DNA of 62,471 nt from Oscillospiraceae bacterium (GCA_902798695.1 CADBXK010000004.1:1-62471); one strand, 5' to 3'. Shown: positions 16,643 to 26,144, counted from the stretch's first letter. Notes: generated by a model from the letters alone, not told the origin. Made by a program: numbers and translations.

Positions 16643-17590
16643 TCACTTCTGAAAAATCTCCGCACAAAATCTAGAAATAGTTAATTTTTTATTTCCATTA
16701 CCAATTAAAATTTTTTTGCTACGCTCAACACATTCAAACACTTTGTCTACATTATTTAAAAAACCTACATTTAGATTATTTTCACATTTAATTTGTTCAT
16801 TCATAATAATGCGAATTCTAGATAAAAAGCACTTAAAAACTTCCAAACTCAACTCCAAGCTATCTTCTAATGGAGCAACCACCTGCAAAAATCTTAATTC
16901 ATTATTATCCAAATATGCTTGCAAAAGTTTCTCAGAAATAGATAAAACCTCTTTACCCACGGAAGTATCCAAATAAAAAATTGCTCTACCAATACTTCCT
17001 TCACAAAGCTTTGATACTAACTTTAACTGCTTTTCATTTTCGTTATTAAATCTATTCTTAATTTCATTAAAACAAATTTCAGCCTCAACGGGATATATCC
17101 CAACCGGAACACACCTTGAAGAAATTGTTTCCAAAATTCCACTTCTACTGCCAGATATTAGTAAAAATATAACATGTTTAGGGGGTTCCTCAAGCGTTTT
17201 TAATAATGTATTTGCAGAAGCATCCAAAAGAGTGTCTACATTATTCAATAAAAATATTTTATATGACCCCTCATTTGGTTTTATATAAGCATCTTCTATT
17301 AATTTTCTAGCATCTCCAACACTAAACCCTTGTTTACCTTTTGAAGAATCCATTCCTATTTCAAAATAATCCGGATGATTTTTAGACAAAAACTTCTTAC
17401 AACTATCACATTCCGTACACGGTTTATTCTGATTTTTACATAATATTGCTTGAGCAAACTGTCTAGCGATAGTTTTTTTTCCAACGCCTTCTTCTCCATA
17501 AAACAAATATGCATGAGAGAACCTTTGATTCTTTATTATATTATTTAAAAGCGAAACCACATTTTCATTTCCACAAAAATCAAAAGACAT
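16643..17590 (-). CDS. holB: DNA polymerase III subunit delta' (clamp loader)
   Basis: The 315-residue AAA+ clamp-loader subunit has a P-loop GEEGVGKKT (32-40), the zinc module CKNQNKPCTECDSCKKF, and sensor regions LLKTLEEPPKHVIFLLI and SRSGILETISSRC. The delta' subunit works with delta and tau to load the sliding clamp. Downstream is ricT, as in Bacillus. Upstream, only 19 bases away, is a PLP enzyme gene, so it is in the same operon. GGAGAAG precedes the ATG. Confidence 0.94.
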   Translation of the reverse strand: MSFDFCGNENVVSLLNNIIKNQRFSHAYLFYGEEGVGKKTIARQFAQAILCKNQNKPCTECDSCKKFLSKNHPDYFEIGMDSSKGKQGFSVGDARKLIEDAYIKPNEGSYKIFLLNNVDTLLDASANTLLKTLEEPPKHVIFLLISGSRSGILETISSRCVPVGIYPVEAEICFNEIKNRFNNENEKQLKLVSKLCEGSIGRAIFYLDTSVGKEVLSISEKLLQAYLDNNELRFLQVVAPLEDSLELSLEVFKCFLSRIRIIMNEQIKCENNLNVGFLNNVDKVFECVERSKKILIGNGNKKLTISRFCAEIFQK

Positions 17591-17609
17591 AACACTTCTC
17601 CAAATTCAC

Positions 17610-18917
17610 TCATAAATCCTTAATAACATGTATAGATTTTATATCATTTTTCATCAACAAATCAACAATCTCAGCAGTTATTAACTCTCCAGCAGCAATT
17701 ATCGGAATACCGGGCGGGCAAATCCACTGACTTCTACCACAAATTCTACCAATTGAATATTTTACGTCAATCTGCTCAACTTCATTGCGAAACGCCTTAT
17801 TTAAACTAAGCTTAATTTTAGGAATGGGCAAGTCTATTATTTCAAAAGAACAATTATTATTTTCTATTTCAACTTTATTCAAACATTCCCTAAGCCTGTT
17901 CCAATCCATATCATTCAAAAAAGGTGATATAATCAAGGTAACATATCTGCTATCAGTATATTCAGGTTCTATCTTACATTTTTTCAAAAGAGTTACCAGT
18001 CCCAAAACGCCATTCTTAACATTAAAGCAGTCTATAGTTATTTTACTACAGTCTGTTTTCAACACATTAAGATGCAAATTTTCAATCAAACGATTTTTGT
18101 TTTTTTCTAGCTGTTGAAAAGAGATACTACCGTCTTTTTTTAACCAGTCAACACAAAGTCCAATAGAATCCATTATCACATAAGATGGGCTTGTAGACCC
18201 AAATATAGACATATTATATTTAATTTTTCTTTTATCAAATAGTCCAATTTTACTGTGTAAAACCGCTGCCCCAGTCAAAGTTGGTAGGGTCTTATGAAAA
18301 CTATCACAACACATATCTGCTCCCAAAGAAATCGGATGTTCATCCAAAGCGGTAAATTTCAAATGAGAACCATGTGCATTATCCACAATTAATACAGCAT
18401 TATATTTTTTACAAACTTCAGAAATACCTTTAATGTCCGCTCTAACCCCGTAATAGTTCGGCGAAGTTATATACACTGCAGCCGGTTCTTTGGTTTTTCC
18501 TAAAGCTTTCTCAATATCACAAGGTCTTGGAATATTTTGATATAAATTTTCACAACTAAAATTAATCCACTCTGGCTGTATATCCAAAAGTGTACACACA
18601 TTATAAAAAGATACATGCGAAGATCTCATGGCAACAAACGTTCTATCCTTAAATAAGGAAACCATAGTTTGTATACACAAAGTAGAACCACCAGCAGATA
18701 TTACCGATTGTGCTTGATATAATTCAGATATTTCATTTTCCAAATCTGCAATTATTCCATCTGAATGATATAAAGAATCCGATCCATCAATTTCAGTAAT
18801 ATCTAAGCGAGGTGAAATTTTATTAATAAATTCACATCTCGCTTGATGTCCCGGTGTATGTAACCTTAAAAAGCCATCCGAATCATATTCTCGAATAAAT
18901 TTACTAAGCCTATTCAC
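17610..18917 (-). CDS. Orn/Lys/Arg decarboxylase family PLP protein (YaaO-like)
   Basis: The 435-residue protein has the group III decarboxylase fold: LRLHTPGHQ near the N-terminus, SAGGSTLCIQ, the cofactor-binding DNAHGSH (Asp179, His182) and the PLP lysine in CDSFHKTLPTLTG (Lys209). It ends with the family C-terminal domain. It is shorter than biodegradative decarboxylases, like the Bacillus SpeA/YaaO group. Arginine, lysine or ornithine decarboxylation for polyamine synthesis is possible, but the substrate is not determined. The YaaO-holB-ricT neighbourhood recalls the Bacillus yaaO region. The start is GTG with GGAGG 13 bases upstream, a long spacing. Confidence 0.88.
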   Translation of the reverse strand: MNRLSKFIREYDSDGFLRLHTPGHQARCEFINKISPRLDITEIDGSDSLYHSDGIIADLENEISELYQAQSVISAGGSTLCIQTMVSLFKDRTFVAMRSSHVSFYNVCTLLDIQPEWINFSCENLYQNIPRPCDIEKALGKTKEPAAVYITSPNYYGVRADIKGISEVCKKYNAVLIVDNAHGSHLKFTALDEHPISLGADMCCDSFHKTLPTLTGAAVLHSKIGLFDKRKIKYNMSIFGSTSPSYVIMDSIGLCVDWLKKDGSISFQQLEKNKNRLIENLHLNVLKTDCSKITIDCFNVKNGVLGLVTLLKKCKIEPEYTDSRYVTLIISPFLNDMDWNRLRECLNKVEIENNNCSFEIIDLPIPKIKLSLNKAFRNEVEQIDVKYSIGRICGRSQWICPPGIPIIAAGELITAEIVDLLMKNDIKSIHVIKDL

Positions 18918-18922
18918 AATTA

Positions 18923-20611
18923 CTACATTTCCTCCGGAGCACTAATATTTAAAATAGTTAGTGCATTTTTCAAAGTGATCTTAACCGCACAGCAAAGACT
19001 AAGTCTTGCATTCAAAAGGTTCTCTTCGCTTCCTTTAACCTTACATACAGTATAAAATTTGTGGAACAACGTAGCAATATCTAATGCAAAACGAGTAATT
19101 CTCGACGGATTATATGAACAAGCAGCCGCGATAATCTCACTAGGAAATTTAGCAATTGCCTTTATTAATTCAATCTCTTCTTTTGTATTCAGCAACTCAT
19201 ATTCAGAGTTAATTGAAGGTTTATATCCCAACTCTTCAAGATTTTTTAATATCTGACATATTCTAGCATGAGCATATTGAACATAATATACAGGATTTTT
19301 CGAAGACTCCTCAATAGCAAGGTCCAAATCAAAATCAAAATGTGAATTTGCCTCACGCATATTAAAGAAAAATCTCGCTGCATCGATAGGAATTTCATCC
19401 AGTAAAGATGTAAGCGTTATAGATTTTCCAGAACGTTTGCTAAGTTTAACAGTTTCACCATCTCTAACCAAACGAACCATCTGCATCAAAATAATATCTA
19501 AACGCTTAGGATCAATTCCTAAAGCTTCCAAAGCCCACTTTAACCTAGCAACATGTCCATGATGATCTGCTCCCCAAATATCTATCGCCTTGTCAAAGCC
19601 ACGATCCACTAACTTATTATAATGGTATGCAATATCAGCCAAAAAATAAGTTGGAATTCCATTATCTCTTATTAAAACGTCATCTTTTTCTCCGCCAAAC
19701 TCAGTTGCTTTAAACCAAACAGCACCACCATCTTCATATATATATCCTCTACTTTTTAGCATATCTACTATTTCATACAACTTTCCTTGCTTGTGAAGAT
19801 CGCTCTCTAAAAACCATTTGTCATATTCTATTTTATATTTAAGTAAGTCCGTTTTCAATCCACTAATATTAAGTGGCAAGGCATATTCTACAAGAGCCTG
19901 CCTGCGTTCATCTTCACTTACATTCAAATACTTATCCTTATGAATATCAGCAAAATCCTTAGCACGCTGAGTTATATCAGCTCCCTGATAGCAATCTTCC
20001 GATAAAGGAACGGCTTGTTCTCCTAAAAACAGCTGCTGATATCTAATAGACAAACTTTTCTTAAACTTTTCAATTTGATTTCCAGCATCATTAACATAAA
20101 ACTCACGACTAGTGCTATAGCCTGCCCAAGAAAGAATTTCCGATAAACAATCTCCTATGGCTCCTCCGCGAGCATTTCCAATATGCATAGGGCCAGTAGG
20201 ATTAGCAGAAACAAATTCCACCAAAACTTTCTTATTCAAGCCGAAATTAGTTTTACCGTAGTGACTTTCTTCTCCCAAAACAGCAATTATAGCCTCACTA
20301 AACCATGTTTTATTCAAGAAGAAATTTATAAATCCCGGCCCAGCAATCTCACATCGGTCAAAATATGTATCATCTAAAACAATATTATCCACAATTTGTT
20401 GAGCTATCATTTTAGGAGCCTGTTTAAAAACTCTTGCTCCAATCATAGCGATGTTGGTAGCAAAATCACCATTAGATGAATCTGCTGGTATTTCAACTAC
20501 AAACTCTGGTATTTCTGCTTGTATTAACTCTCCATTATCTTTTGCTTTTTCCACTACCGAACACAACAATTTTCGTAGTTGTTGCTCGGCCTGTGTCTGA
20601 ATATCTATCAT
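18923..20611 (-). CDS. argS: Arginyl-tRNA synthetase
   Basis: The 562-residue class Ia synthetase has an N-terminal Add-1 domain, the HIGH-type motif in ANPTGPMHIGNARGG (His143), a KMSKS-like segment VKLSKRSGKS and a C-terminal DALR anticodon-binding domain. It charges tRNA-Arg. The DUF1934 gene directly upstream reproduces the ywiB-argS order of Bacillus. The decarboxylase gene starts 5 bases after the stop, so argS, the PLP gene, holB and ricT probably form one transcript. Confidence 0.97.
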   Translation of the reverse strand: MIDIQTQAEQQLRKLLCSVVEKAKDNGELIQAEIPEFVVEIPADSSNGDFATNIAMIGARVFKQAPKMIAQQIVDNIVLDDTYFDRCEIAGPGFINFFLNKTWFSEAIIAVLGEESHYGKTNFGLNKKVLVEFVSANPTGPMHIGNARGGAIGDCLSEILSWAGYSTSREFYVNDAGNQIEKFKKSLSIRYQQLFLGEQAVPLSEDCYQGADITQRAKDFADIHKDKYLNVSEDERRQALVEYALPLNISGLKTDLLKYKIEYDKWFLESDLHKQGKLYEIVDMLKSRGYIYEDGGAVWFKATEFGGEKDDVLIRDNGIPTYFLADIAYHYNKLVDRGFDKAIDIWGADHHGHVARLKWALEALGIDPKRLDIILMQMVRLVRDGETVKLSKRSGKSITLTSLLDEIPIDAARFFFNMREANSHFDFDLDLAIEESSKNPVYYVQYAHARICQILKNLEELGYKPSINSEYELLNTKEEIELIKAIAKFPSEIIAAACSYNPSRITRFALDIATLFHKFYTVCKVKGSEENLLNARLSLCCAVKITLKNALTILNISAPEEM

Positions 20612-20662
20612 AGTATAAATAACATCCTTTCAAAATATTTAAAACATCACAAATACATAAAT

Positions 20663-21085
20663 TCAATTGTTCAAAAGACCAATAGATATAACAAGTTTAT
20701 TTTTCACCACAGTTTCAATATCAACTTCCAGATCATAGCACAATTCAATTTTCTTTTTTTCTTTGGTCATCTCATACTCTATTTTATTAGTGTGTATTGA
20801 CATATATGAAAAAAGACCTTGTGATTTAAAGGTGGCTTTAGTGTTCTTGCCCTCAGATAATCGCAAATAATAATCCACATCTCCATCAGACTTAATAACC
20901 ACGGTTTTGGTATTAAATAAAACGATTTGCGTTGAACCATTGTTTTCATTTTCATAACAAATAATCCATCTATCCTTAACTTTCCTCAAAGTTCCCATAA
21001 CAAACAACTCATAATCACTCATATCATCTTGAGAATATCCTTGAGAGCCTTTAATTATTAGTTCAACCTTTTTACTATTACTCAT
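20663..21085 (-). CDS. DUF1934 beta-barrel protein (YwiB-like)
   Basis: The 140-residue protein is predicted mostly beta and fits DUF1934, a calycin-like fold of unknown function usually encoded next to argS. The ATG at 21085 was chosen because AGGTGG lies 8 bases upstream; the longer frame begins with a GTG inside that ribosome site. Its conserved position between ddl and argS suggests a housekeeping role, but none is established. Confidence 0.85.
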   Translation of the reverse strand: MSNSKKVELIIKGSQGYSQDDMSDYELFVMGTLRKVKDRWIICYENENNGSTQIVLFNTKTVVIKSDGDVDYYLRLSEGKNTKATFKSQGLFSYMSIHTNKIEYEMTKEKKKIELCYDLEVDIETVVKNKLVISIGLLNN

Positions 21086-21110
21086 TATCAAAACCACCTA
21101 TTAAAATTTA

Positions 21111-22172
21111 CTAATTTGAATTCATAGCAAGCTTAATAAGATTTTCTAAAAGATCCCCATACTCTATTCCACTTTTCTGCCACAGTTTAGGATACATGCT
21201 AATGGAAGTAAACCCAGGCAAAGTATTAATTTCGTTCAAATATATTTCGTCATCATCAGTAACAAAAAAATCAACACGAGATAATCCCTTACAATCCATA
21301 ACTTTATAAGCTCTAATCGCAATCTCACGAACTTTATCGGCAACATTATCGCTTATAGAAGCTGGTATAATTAGCTTAGAATCAGCCTCATACTTAGCAT
21401 TATAGTCGTAGAAATCATTATCAGGATCAATTTGTCCCAAGACAGATGCTTTAGGGTTAGAATTACCAATAACAGCACATTCAACCTCTTTACCAACAAT
21501 TCCCTCTTCACAAAGGACTTTATCATCATGAGAAAAAGCAGTTAATATTCCGCTATGCAATTCTTCTATATTGTTACATTTACTAATTCCAACCGAAGAA
21601 CCTGCATTTGCTGGTTTGGTAAAAATAGGAAAAGAAAGTTTTTCAGCAACTCTTTTGCAAGAAGCCTCTATATCTTTAATTTCAAACTTATTTACAACAT
21701 CCCACTTTGTTCCTTTAATGCCCGCATGATCTAACAAAGTTCTCGTATAAACTTTATCCATACACATAGCTGAACTCAAAACACCACAACCAACATATGG
21801 TATTTTAGCCATTTCTAACAACCCTTGCATTCTCCCGTCTTCACCATTTGCTCCATGCAACACAGGAAAAACACAATCAATTTTCAAAAGTGCAAACTGA
21901 AAATCTTCCATAATTTTCAATATACCACCATGTGTAGTATCAGGGCTAATAATTGCAGGACAGCAATCTAAATCATCTTTCCACTCATCTGTTGGTAGTT
22001 TTTCAACAGGACCTGGATAATATAACCAATGCCCACTCTTAGTAATCCCAATAGGAATCACTTCAAATTTGTCCTTTGGTAAATTATTAATAACATAAAA
22101 AGCGGAATTCAAAGACACCTCATATTCCGAAGAAACTCCACCAAATAATACTGCAACTCTAATCTTTTTCAT
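21111..22172 (-). CDS. ddl: D-alanine--D-alanine ligase
   Basis: The 353-residue ATP-grasp enzyme carries VLFGGVSSEYEVSLNSA, PVLHGANGEDGRMQG, TKPANAGSSVGISK and the metal-binding LNEINTLPGFTSISMYP. It joins two D-alanines for the peptidoglycan pentapeptide in the cytoplasm. The serine/glycine pattern around the omega loop resembles ordinary ligases; I see no clear sign of the D-Ala-D-Lac or D-Ala-D-Ser types, but this cannot be settled by eye. It lies first in a run with DUF1934 and argS. Confidence 0.95.
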   Translation of the reverse strand: MKKIRVAVLFGGVSSEYEVSLNSAFYVINNLPKDKFEVIPIGITKSGHWLYYPGPVEKLPTDEWKDDLDCCPAIISPDTTHGGILKIMEDFQFALLKIDCVFPVLHGANGEDGRMQGLLEMAKIPYVGCGVLSSAMCMDKVYTRTLLDHAGIKGTKWDVVNKFEIKDIEASCKRVAEKLSFPIFTKPANAGSSVGISKCNNIEELHSGILTAFSHDDKVLCEEGIVGKEVECAVIGNSNPKASVLGQIDPDNDFYDYNAKYEADSKLIIPASISDNVADKVREIAIRAYKVMDCKGLSRVDFFVTDDDEIYLNEINTLPGFTSISMYPKLWQKSGIEYGDLLENLIKLAMNSN

Positions 22173-22525
22173 AAAAGTATGTATCTCCTTTTATAAACTT
22201 AAAAATAAACTCTTAAGGAACATGATACCATAAAATAAAAACTAAAACAAGATAATTTTAATTTCAAAAAGCCACTTACAGCGACATAAATATAATTTGC
22301 AAAAGCAACAATTTCTAAATCCATCTAATGCATAATTGCTTGACATTATATACTTTATATGTTATGATTGTTATACCTCTTTTAGCAGGTTTTATTTTTT
22401 TGCATATATTTATGCAAATTGATTTTACCTATTCAACCTAGAGGGAGGCAATTTAAAATTTTGTCTTGAATATATTGTGAATTCAAGATAAGTTATCGCA
22501 TGATAGTGTTTAGGAGGTGCCGATT
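22173..22525 (+). other. rpmG operon leader and upstream region
   Basis: The first 165 bases are AT-rich with no coding frame. After the promoter, the leader holds two hairpins: TTGCATA/TATGCAA (22400-22417) and CTTGAAT/ATTCAAG (22465-22487). Between them is a GAGGGAGG sequence at 22441-22448 with no fitting start codon. No riboswitch class was recognised. Confidence 0.5.
22340..22368 (+). promoter_or_regulatory. Promoter of rpmG-secE-nusG-rplKA operon
   Basis: TTGACA (22340-22345), a 17-base spacer and TATGAT (22363-22368). Transcription would start near 22375 and leave a leader of about 150 bases. Confidence 0.85.
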
Positions 22526-22675
22526 ATGAGAGTAAAAGTTACTTTGGCTTGTACTGAGTGCAAACAACGTAATTATGACACAATGAAAAATAAGAAGAAC
22601 AACCCAGATAGGCTTGAAATGAACAAGTATTGTCGTTTTTGTAGAAAGCATACTGCTCACAAAGAAACTAAATAA
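22526..22675 (+). CDS. rpmG: 50S ribosomal protein L33 (zinc-binding form)
   Basis: This 49-residue protein begins [17 protein letters not shown] and ends with [15 protein letters not shown]. It keeps both CxxC pairs, so it is the zinc-binding C+ type. It is the first gene of the secE-nusG operon, as in many Firmicutes. TAGGAGG lies upstream of the ATG. Confidence 0.97.
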   Translation: MRVKVTLACTECKQRNYDTMKNKKNNPDRLEMNKYCRFCRKHTAHKETK

Positions 22676-22696
22676 TAAAAACGGGAGGAATATTAC

Positions 22697-22963
22697 ATGG
22701 CTAAGAAAGAAAAAAATTTAGCTAACACTAAGAAGACTTATGTTAACTCTTCGAAAAATGGTAAAAAAAGTCTATTCCGTCGTGTTTTTGATTATTTTAA
22801 AGAATTAAAAAACGAATTAAAAAAAGTTGTTTGGCCTGGTAAGAAAAAAGTATTCAGTGGAACAATGGTTGTTATTGTAACAGTTATTGTTATCTCGTTA
22901 TTTGTGGTTTTGGCTGATTTTGCGTTTCATAATTTACTAAAATTATTACTTGGTTCATTATAA
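22697..22963 (+). CDS. secE: Preprotein translocase subunit SecE
   Basis: The 88-residue protein has a basic N-terminus, the conserved amphipathic segment FKELKNELKKVVWPGKKK and one C-terminal membrane helix, typical of the short single-helix SecE. It stabilises SecY in the translocon. GGGAGG precedes the ATG; nusG follows after 23 bases. Confidence 0.96.
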   Translation: MAKKEKNLANTKKTYVNSSKNGKKSLFRRVFDYFKELKNELKKVVWPGKKKVFSGTMVVIVTVIVISLFVVLADFAFHNLLKLLLGSL

Positions 22964-22986
22964 TTAAATCTAGATAGGAGAAGTAA

Positions 22987-23508
22987 ATGTCTGATATAGC
23001 AAAATGGTATGTAATACACACTTACTCTGGTTACGAAAATAAAGTTGCTCAAAACATAGAAAAAGCGGTAGAAAGTCGTCAGCTTCATGACCTTGTTCAA
23101 GAAGTAAGAGTTCCTACGCAGGTAGTAGAAGAAATAAAGGACGGCAAAAAACGCAAAATTGAGCGCAAACTTTTTCCTAGTTACGTAATAGTAAAAATGG
23201 TTCTTACTGATGATTCGTGGTATGTTGTGAGGAATATTAGAGGAGTTACCGGTTTTGTTGGTCCATCATCTAAACCAGTTCCTTTAACTCGCAAAGAAGT
23301 AGATGCGTTGGGTGTTGAAAAACGTCAAATAGAAACGGATTATAACGTTGGAGATAGCGTAAAAATTGTTTCCGGATCTTTAGAAGGTTTTGTTGGAGAC
23401 GTAACAGCTATCGACACTAATAGAGGAATAGTTACTGTTACTGTATCTATATTAGGAAGAAACACGCCGGTTGAGGTGGAATTAAATCAGGTTGTTTGTA
23501 ACGAATAA
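22987..23508 (+). CDS. nusG: Transcription termination/antitermination factor NusG
   Basis: The 173-residue protein has the NGN domain (WYVIHTYSGYENKVAQNI, RKLFPSYVIVKM, VRNIRGVTGFVG) and a C-terminal KOW domain (GDSVKIVSGSLEGFVGDV). It binds the RNA polymerase clamp and modulates pausing and Rho. Its place between secE and rplK is canonical. Confidence 0.97.
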   Translation: MSDIAKWYVIHTYSGYENKVAQNIEKAVESRQLHDLVQEVRVPTQVVEEIKDGKKRKIERKLFPSYVIVKMVLTDDSWYVVRNIRGVTGFVGPSSKPVPLTRKEVDALGVEKRQIETDYNVGDSVKIVSGSLEGFVGDVTAIDTNRGIVTVTVSILGRNTPVEVELNQVVCNE

Positions 23509-23588
23509 TCTGTCATGTACGGTAAATTTAGTTTAAGAAATGTTAGAAATGCTGTTGCATTTTGAAAAAATTTGGAGGTGCTATAAAA

Positions 23589-24014
23589 ATGGCTCAAAAA
23601 GTTGTAGGCTTAGTAAAACTACAAATTCCTGCAGGTAAAGCAACACCTGCTCCACCAGTTGGTTCTGTGCTTGGTCCTTATGGTATAAATATAATGGGAT
23701 TCACAAAGGAATTTAACGAAAAAACAAAAAATGATATGGGTTTAATAATCCCTGTAGTAATAACAATCTATGCAGATCGTTCTTTTACATTTATTACAAA
23801 AACTCCACCAGCTGCAGTTCTTATAAAGAAAACTCTTGGAATTGAAAAAGCATCTGGAGAACCAAACAAGAACAAAGTTGCTAAAATAACAAGAGAGCAA
23901 TTACAAAAGATCGCTGAACAAAAGGCTCCAGATTTAAACGCTGGAAGTGTTGATGCTGCTATTAGCATGATAGCAGGAACTGCGCGTTCTATGGGAATTG
24001 AAGTTGTAGACTAA
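23589..24014 (+). CDS. rplK: 50S ribosomal protein L11
   Basis: The 141-residue protein begins [20 protein letters not shown] and carries the conserved [17 protein letters not shown] and [11 protein letters not shown]. It forms the GTPase-associated centre with the L10-L7/L12 stalk. The ATG at 23589 is preferred over a longer frame because TGGAGGTG lies 9 bases before it. Confidence 0.97.
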   Translation: MAQKVVGLVKLQIPAGKATPAPPVGSVLGPYGINIMGFTKEFNEKTKNDMGLIIPVVITIYADRSFTFITKTPPAAVLIKKTLGIEKASGEPNKNKVAKITREQLQKIAEQKAPDLNAGSVDAAISMIAGTARSMGIEVVD

Positions 24015-24103
24015 AAGGTCTTTTGGTGGGAGGAATATAATATAAATTAAGTTTTATTTATGTTCCGATCCTTTATTAACCACTTAATGGGAGGTTTTAT
24101 TTT

Positions 24104-24799
24104 ATGAAACACGGTAAAAAATATACAGAAAGTTTAAGCAAAATTGAAAGAAATAAATTATATGATTCTAAAGAAGCTTTTGACTTAGTTGTTAGTTCAG
24201 CAAAAGCTAAATTTGATGAGACAGTTGAACTTCACGTTAGATTAGGTGTAGACTCACGTCACGCTGATCAACAAGTTAGAGGCGCTGTTGTTCTACCAAA
24301 CGGTACAGGTAGAGACATTAAAGTTTTAGTTTTTGCTAAAGAAGATAAATTTGAGGCAGCAAAAGCTGCAGGAGCTGATTACGTAGGTGGCGTTGAATTA
24401 GCTGAAAAAATTCAAAAGGAAAACTTTTTAGATTTTGATGTTGTTATCGCATCTCCAGATATGATGGCTGTAGTTGGTCGTTTGGGTAAAATTTTGGGAC
24501 CTAAAGGTTTAATGCCAAACCCAAAAGCAGGAACTGTAAACCCTGATGTTGCTAAGGCAGTTACAGAAGCTAAAGCAGGTAAAATTGAATATCGTTTAGA
24601 TAAAACAAATATCATCCACTGTTCAATTGGAAAAGTATCTTTTGGCTCAGAAAAATTAATTGAAAACTTTGATGCTTTAATGTCTGCTATTGCAAAAGCA
24701 AAACCAGCAGCAGCTAAAGGTCAATACATCAAGTCTTGTGTTACAACAAGCACTATGGGTCCAGGAATAAAAATTAACACAGCAAAATATGGCAATTAG
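24104..24799 (+). CDS. rplA: 50S ribosomal protein L1
   Basis: The 231-residue protein has the L1 signatures [36 protein letters not shown] and [21 protein letters not shown]. It builds the mobile L1 stalk at the tRNA exit side and often represses its own operon. GGGAGG precedes the ATG. An 89-base gap after rplK could hold a repressor site, but I see no clear mimic. Confidence 0.97.
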   Translation: MKHGKKYTESLSKIERNKLYDSKEAFDLVVSSAKAKFDETVELHVRLGVDSRHADQQVRGAVVLPNGTGRDIKVLVFAKEDKFEAAKAAGADYVGGVELAEKIQKENFLDFDVVIASPDMMAVVGRLGKILGPKGLMPNPKAGTVNPDVAKAVTEAKAGKIEYRLDKTNIIHCSIGKVSFGSEKLIENFDALMSAIAKAKPAAAKGQYIKSCVTTSTMGPGIKINTAKYGN

Positions 24800-24837
24800 T
24801 TGTTTATCAAGCAGTAACAAGCAAATGTTTGGTTTGT

Positions 24838-24866
24838 TTGACAAATAAAATGTTGTTTGATATAAT
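24838..24866 (+). promoter_or_regulatory. Promoter of rplJ-rplL
   Basis: A perfect consensus: TTGACA (24838-24843), a 17-base spacer and TATAAT (24861-24866), giving a start near 24873. Confidence 0.93.
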
Positions 24867-24872
24867 AGTTTT

Positions 24873-25024
24873 TAGCAGTGATGTGCTGTTTTTCTATAGA
24901 CAGTAGGTTCCCTTTAAATTGGGTATAATGTGTATGTTTTCACGCCTGCCGAGGAGAAACCGCAAAGGGTCGTATTATAAGATCTTTATGCCTTTCTCTT
25001 TCAATTGGGAGAAAGGCTTTTTAT
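24873..25024 (+). promoter_or_regulatory. L10 ribosomal leader with intrinsic terminator
   Basis: The roughly 150-base leader before rplJ shows the layout of the Firmicutes L10 leader. It has a short 5' hairpin, a multi-stem region containing GTAGGTTCCC, CTGCCGAGGAGAAACCGCAAAGGG, then a GC-rich terminator (GCCTTTCTC with GAGAAAGGC, 24990-25017) and a TTTTT run. In this family the L10-L7/L12 complex binds the leader and lowers read-through, giving feedback control of the stalk proteins. The match is by position and general pattern; I did not fold it. Confidence 0.8.
24990..25024 (+). terminator. Attenuator terminator in L10 leader
   Basis: GCCTTTCTC and GAGAAAGGC form a 9-bp stem with a 10-base loop followed by TTTTTATT, about 93 bases ahead of the rplJ start. 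Its location inside the leader supports attenuation control. Confidence 0.85.
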
Positions 25025-25116
25025 TAACTTTTAATTTCTAGTTAGAGAAACTGCTTATCACCTTGCGATATATTTTTATAATTATTTATATTCATATGAA
25101 TGGAGGTGAAATACAA

Positions 25117-25677
25117 ATGCCAAGTGAGAGTACTTTAAAATCAAAACAACAATATGTTGCAGAATTAGTAGAAAAAATAAAGGCATCTTCTACTGGTATT
25201 ATTGTTTCATATAAGGGAATTAATGTTGAAAACGACACTAAACTCAGAAAAGAAATGCGTGAAGCTGGTATAGATTACTTTGTTGTTAAAAACAGTATGC
25301 TAAGATTTGCTTCAAAAGAAGTTGGTTATGATTTTGGTGACAACTTAACTGGAACAACAGCTATAGCTCTTAGTCCTGAAGATCCAGTGTGTGTTGCGAA
25401 AATTTTGACTAAATATGCAAAAGATTTAAAGGATGAAACTGAGTTTGCAGTGAAAACTGGTTTCTTAGATGGTGAAATAATAGATATAAAAACTATTGCA
25501 GAAATTGGTTCATTGCCAACAAAAGAACAACTTATTGGTCAGTTGCTTAGTGTTTTGGTTGCTCCTATTCGTGGTCTTGCAATTTCGCTTAATGCTATTG
25601 CAGAAAAGAATGAAAATGGAGAAAATGCTGAGCCAGCAGAAGACGCATCTAGTGAAGAAACATCTTCTGAGGAATAA
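25117..25677 (+). CDS. rplJ: 50S ribosomal protein L10
   Basis: The 186-residue protein has KQQYVAELVEKIKASSTGIIVSYKGI-like L10 features and FVVKNSMLRFAS. It anchors L7/L12 dimers to the ribosome through its C-terminal helix and ends in an acidic Glu/Ser tail. GGAGGTG lies 8 bases before the ATG at 25117, so the longer upstream frame is rejected. Confidence 0.96.
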   Translation: MPSESTLKSKQQYVAELVEKIKASSTGIIVSYKGINVENDTKLRKEMREAGIDYFVVKNSMLRFASKEVGYDFGDNLTGTTAIALSPEDPVCVAKILTKYAKDLKDETEFAVKTGFLDGEIIDIKTIAEIGSLPTKEQLIGQLLSVLVAPIRGLAISLNAIAEKNENGENAEPAEDASSEETSSEE

Positions 25678-25772
25678 TTTTTAGCAATTTGTGTTGCTAA
25701 CTGATCAATTTTTGATTTTATATTTTTAAGACTAATTAGAAAATTTTAATTAACTATAGGAGGTTATACATC

Positions 25773-26144
25773 ATGGCTGATGTTTCAAAATTTATTGAAG
25801 AAATTAAAAGCCTATCAGTTCTAGAATTAAATGAACTAGTTAAGGCTATAGAAGAAGAGTTCGGCGTTTCAGCTGCAGCTCCTGTTATGGTTAGCGGAGC
25901 AGCTGCAGGTGCAGACGGCGGAGCAGCAGAAAAAACTGAATTTGACGTTGTTTTAGTTGAAGCTGGCGGTAGCAAAATGAACGTAATTAAACTTGTTAAA
26001 GAGATTACAGGTCTTGGCTTGAAAGACGCTAAAGCAATCGTTGACGGAGCTCCAAAGCCTGTTAAAGAAGCTGTTGCTAAAGCAGAAGCTGAAGAAATGA
26101 AAGCTAAGCTAGAAGAAGCTGGCGCTAAAGTTGAATTAAAATAG
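25773..26144 (+). CDS. rplL: 50S ribosomal protein L7/L12
   Basis: The 123-residue protein has an N-terminal dimerisation helix pair ([19 protein letters not shown]), an Ala/Gly-rich hinge (about 36-55) and the C-terminal factor-binding domain ([40 protein letters not shown]). It recruits translational GTPases. AGGAGG lies upstream. A strong terminator follows, so rpoB is not next. Confidence 0.97.
   Translation: MADVSKFIEEIKSLSVLELNELVKAIEEEFGVSAAAPVMVSGAAAGADGGAAEKTEFDVVLVEAGGSKMNVIKLVKEITGLGLKDAKAIVDGAPKPVKEAVAKAEAEEMKAKLEEAGAKVELK

Noticed and set aside
20612-20662. T-box riboswitch ahead of argS
   Set aside because: The gap to the upstream gene is 51 bases, too short, with no T-box sequence.
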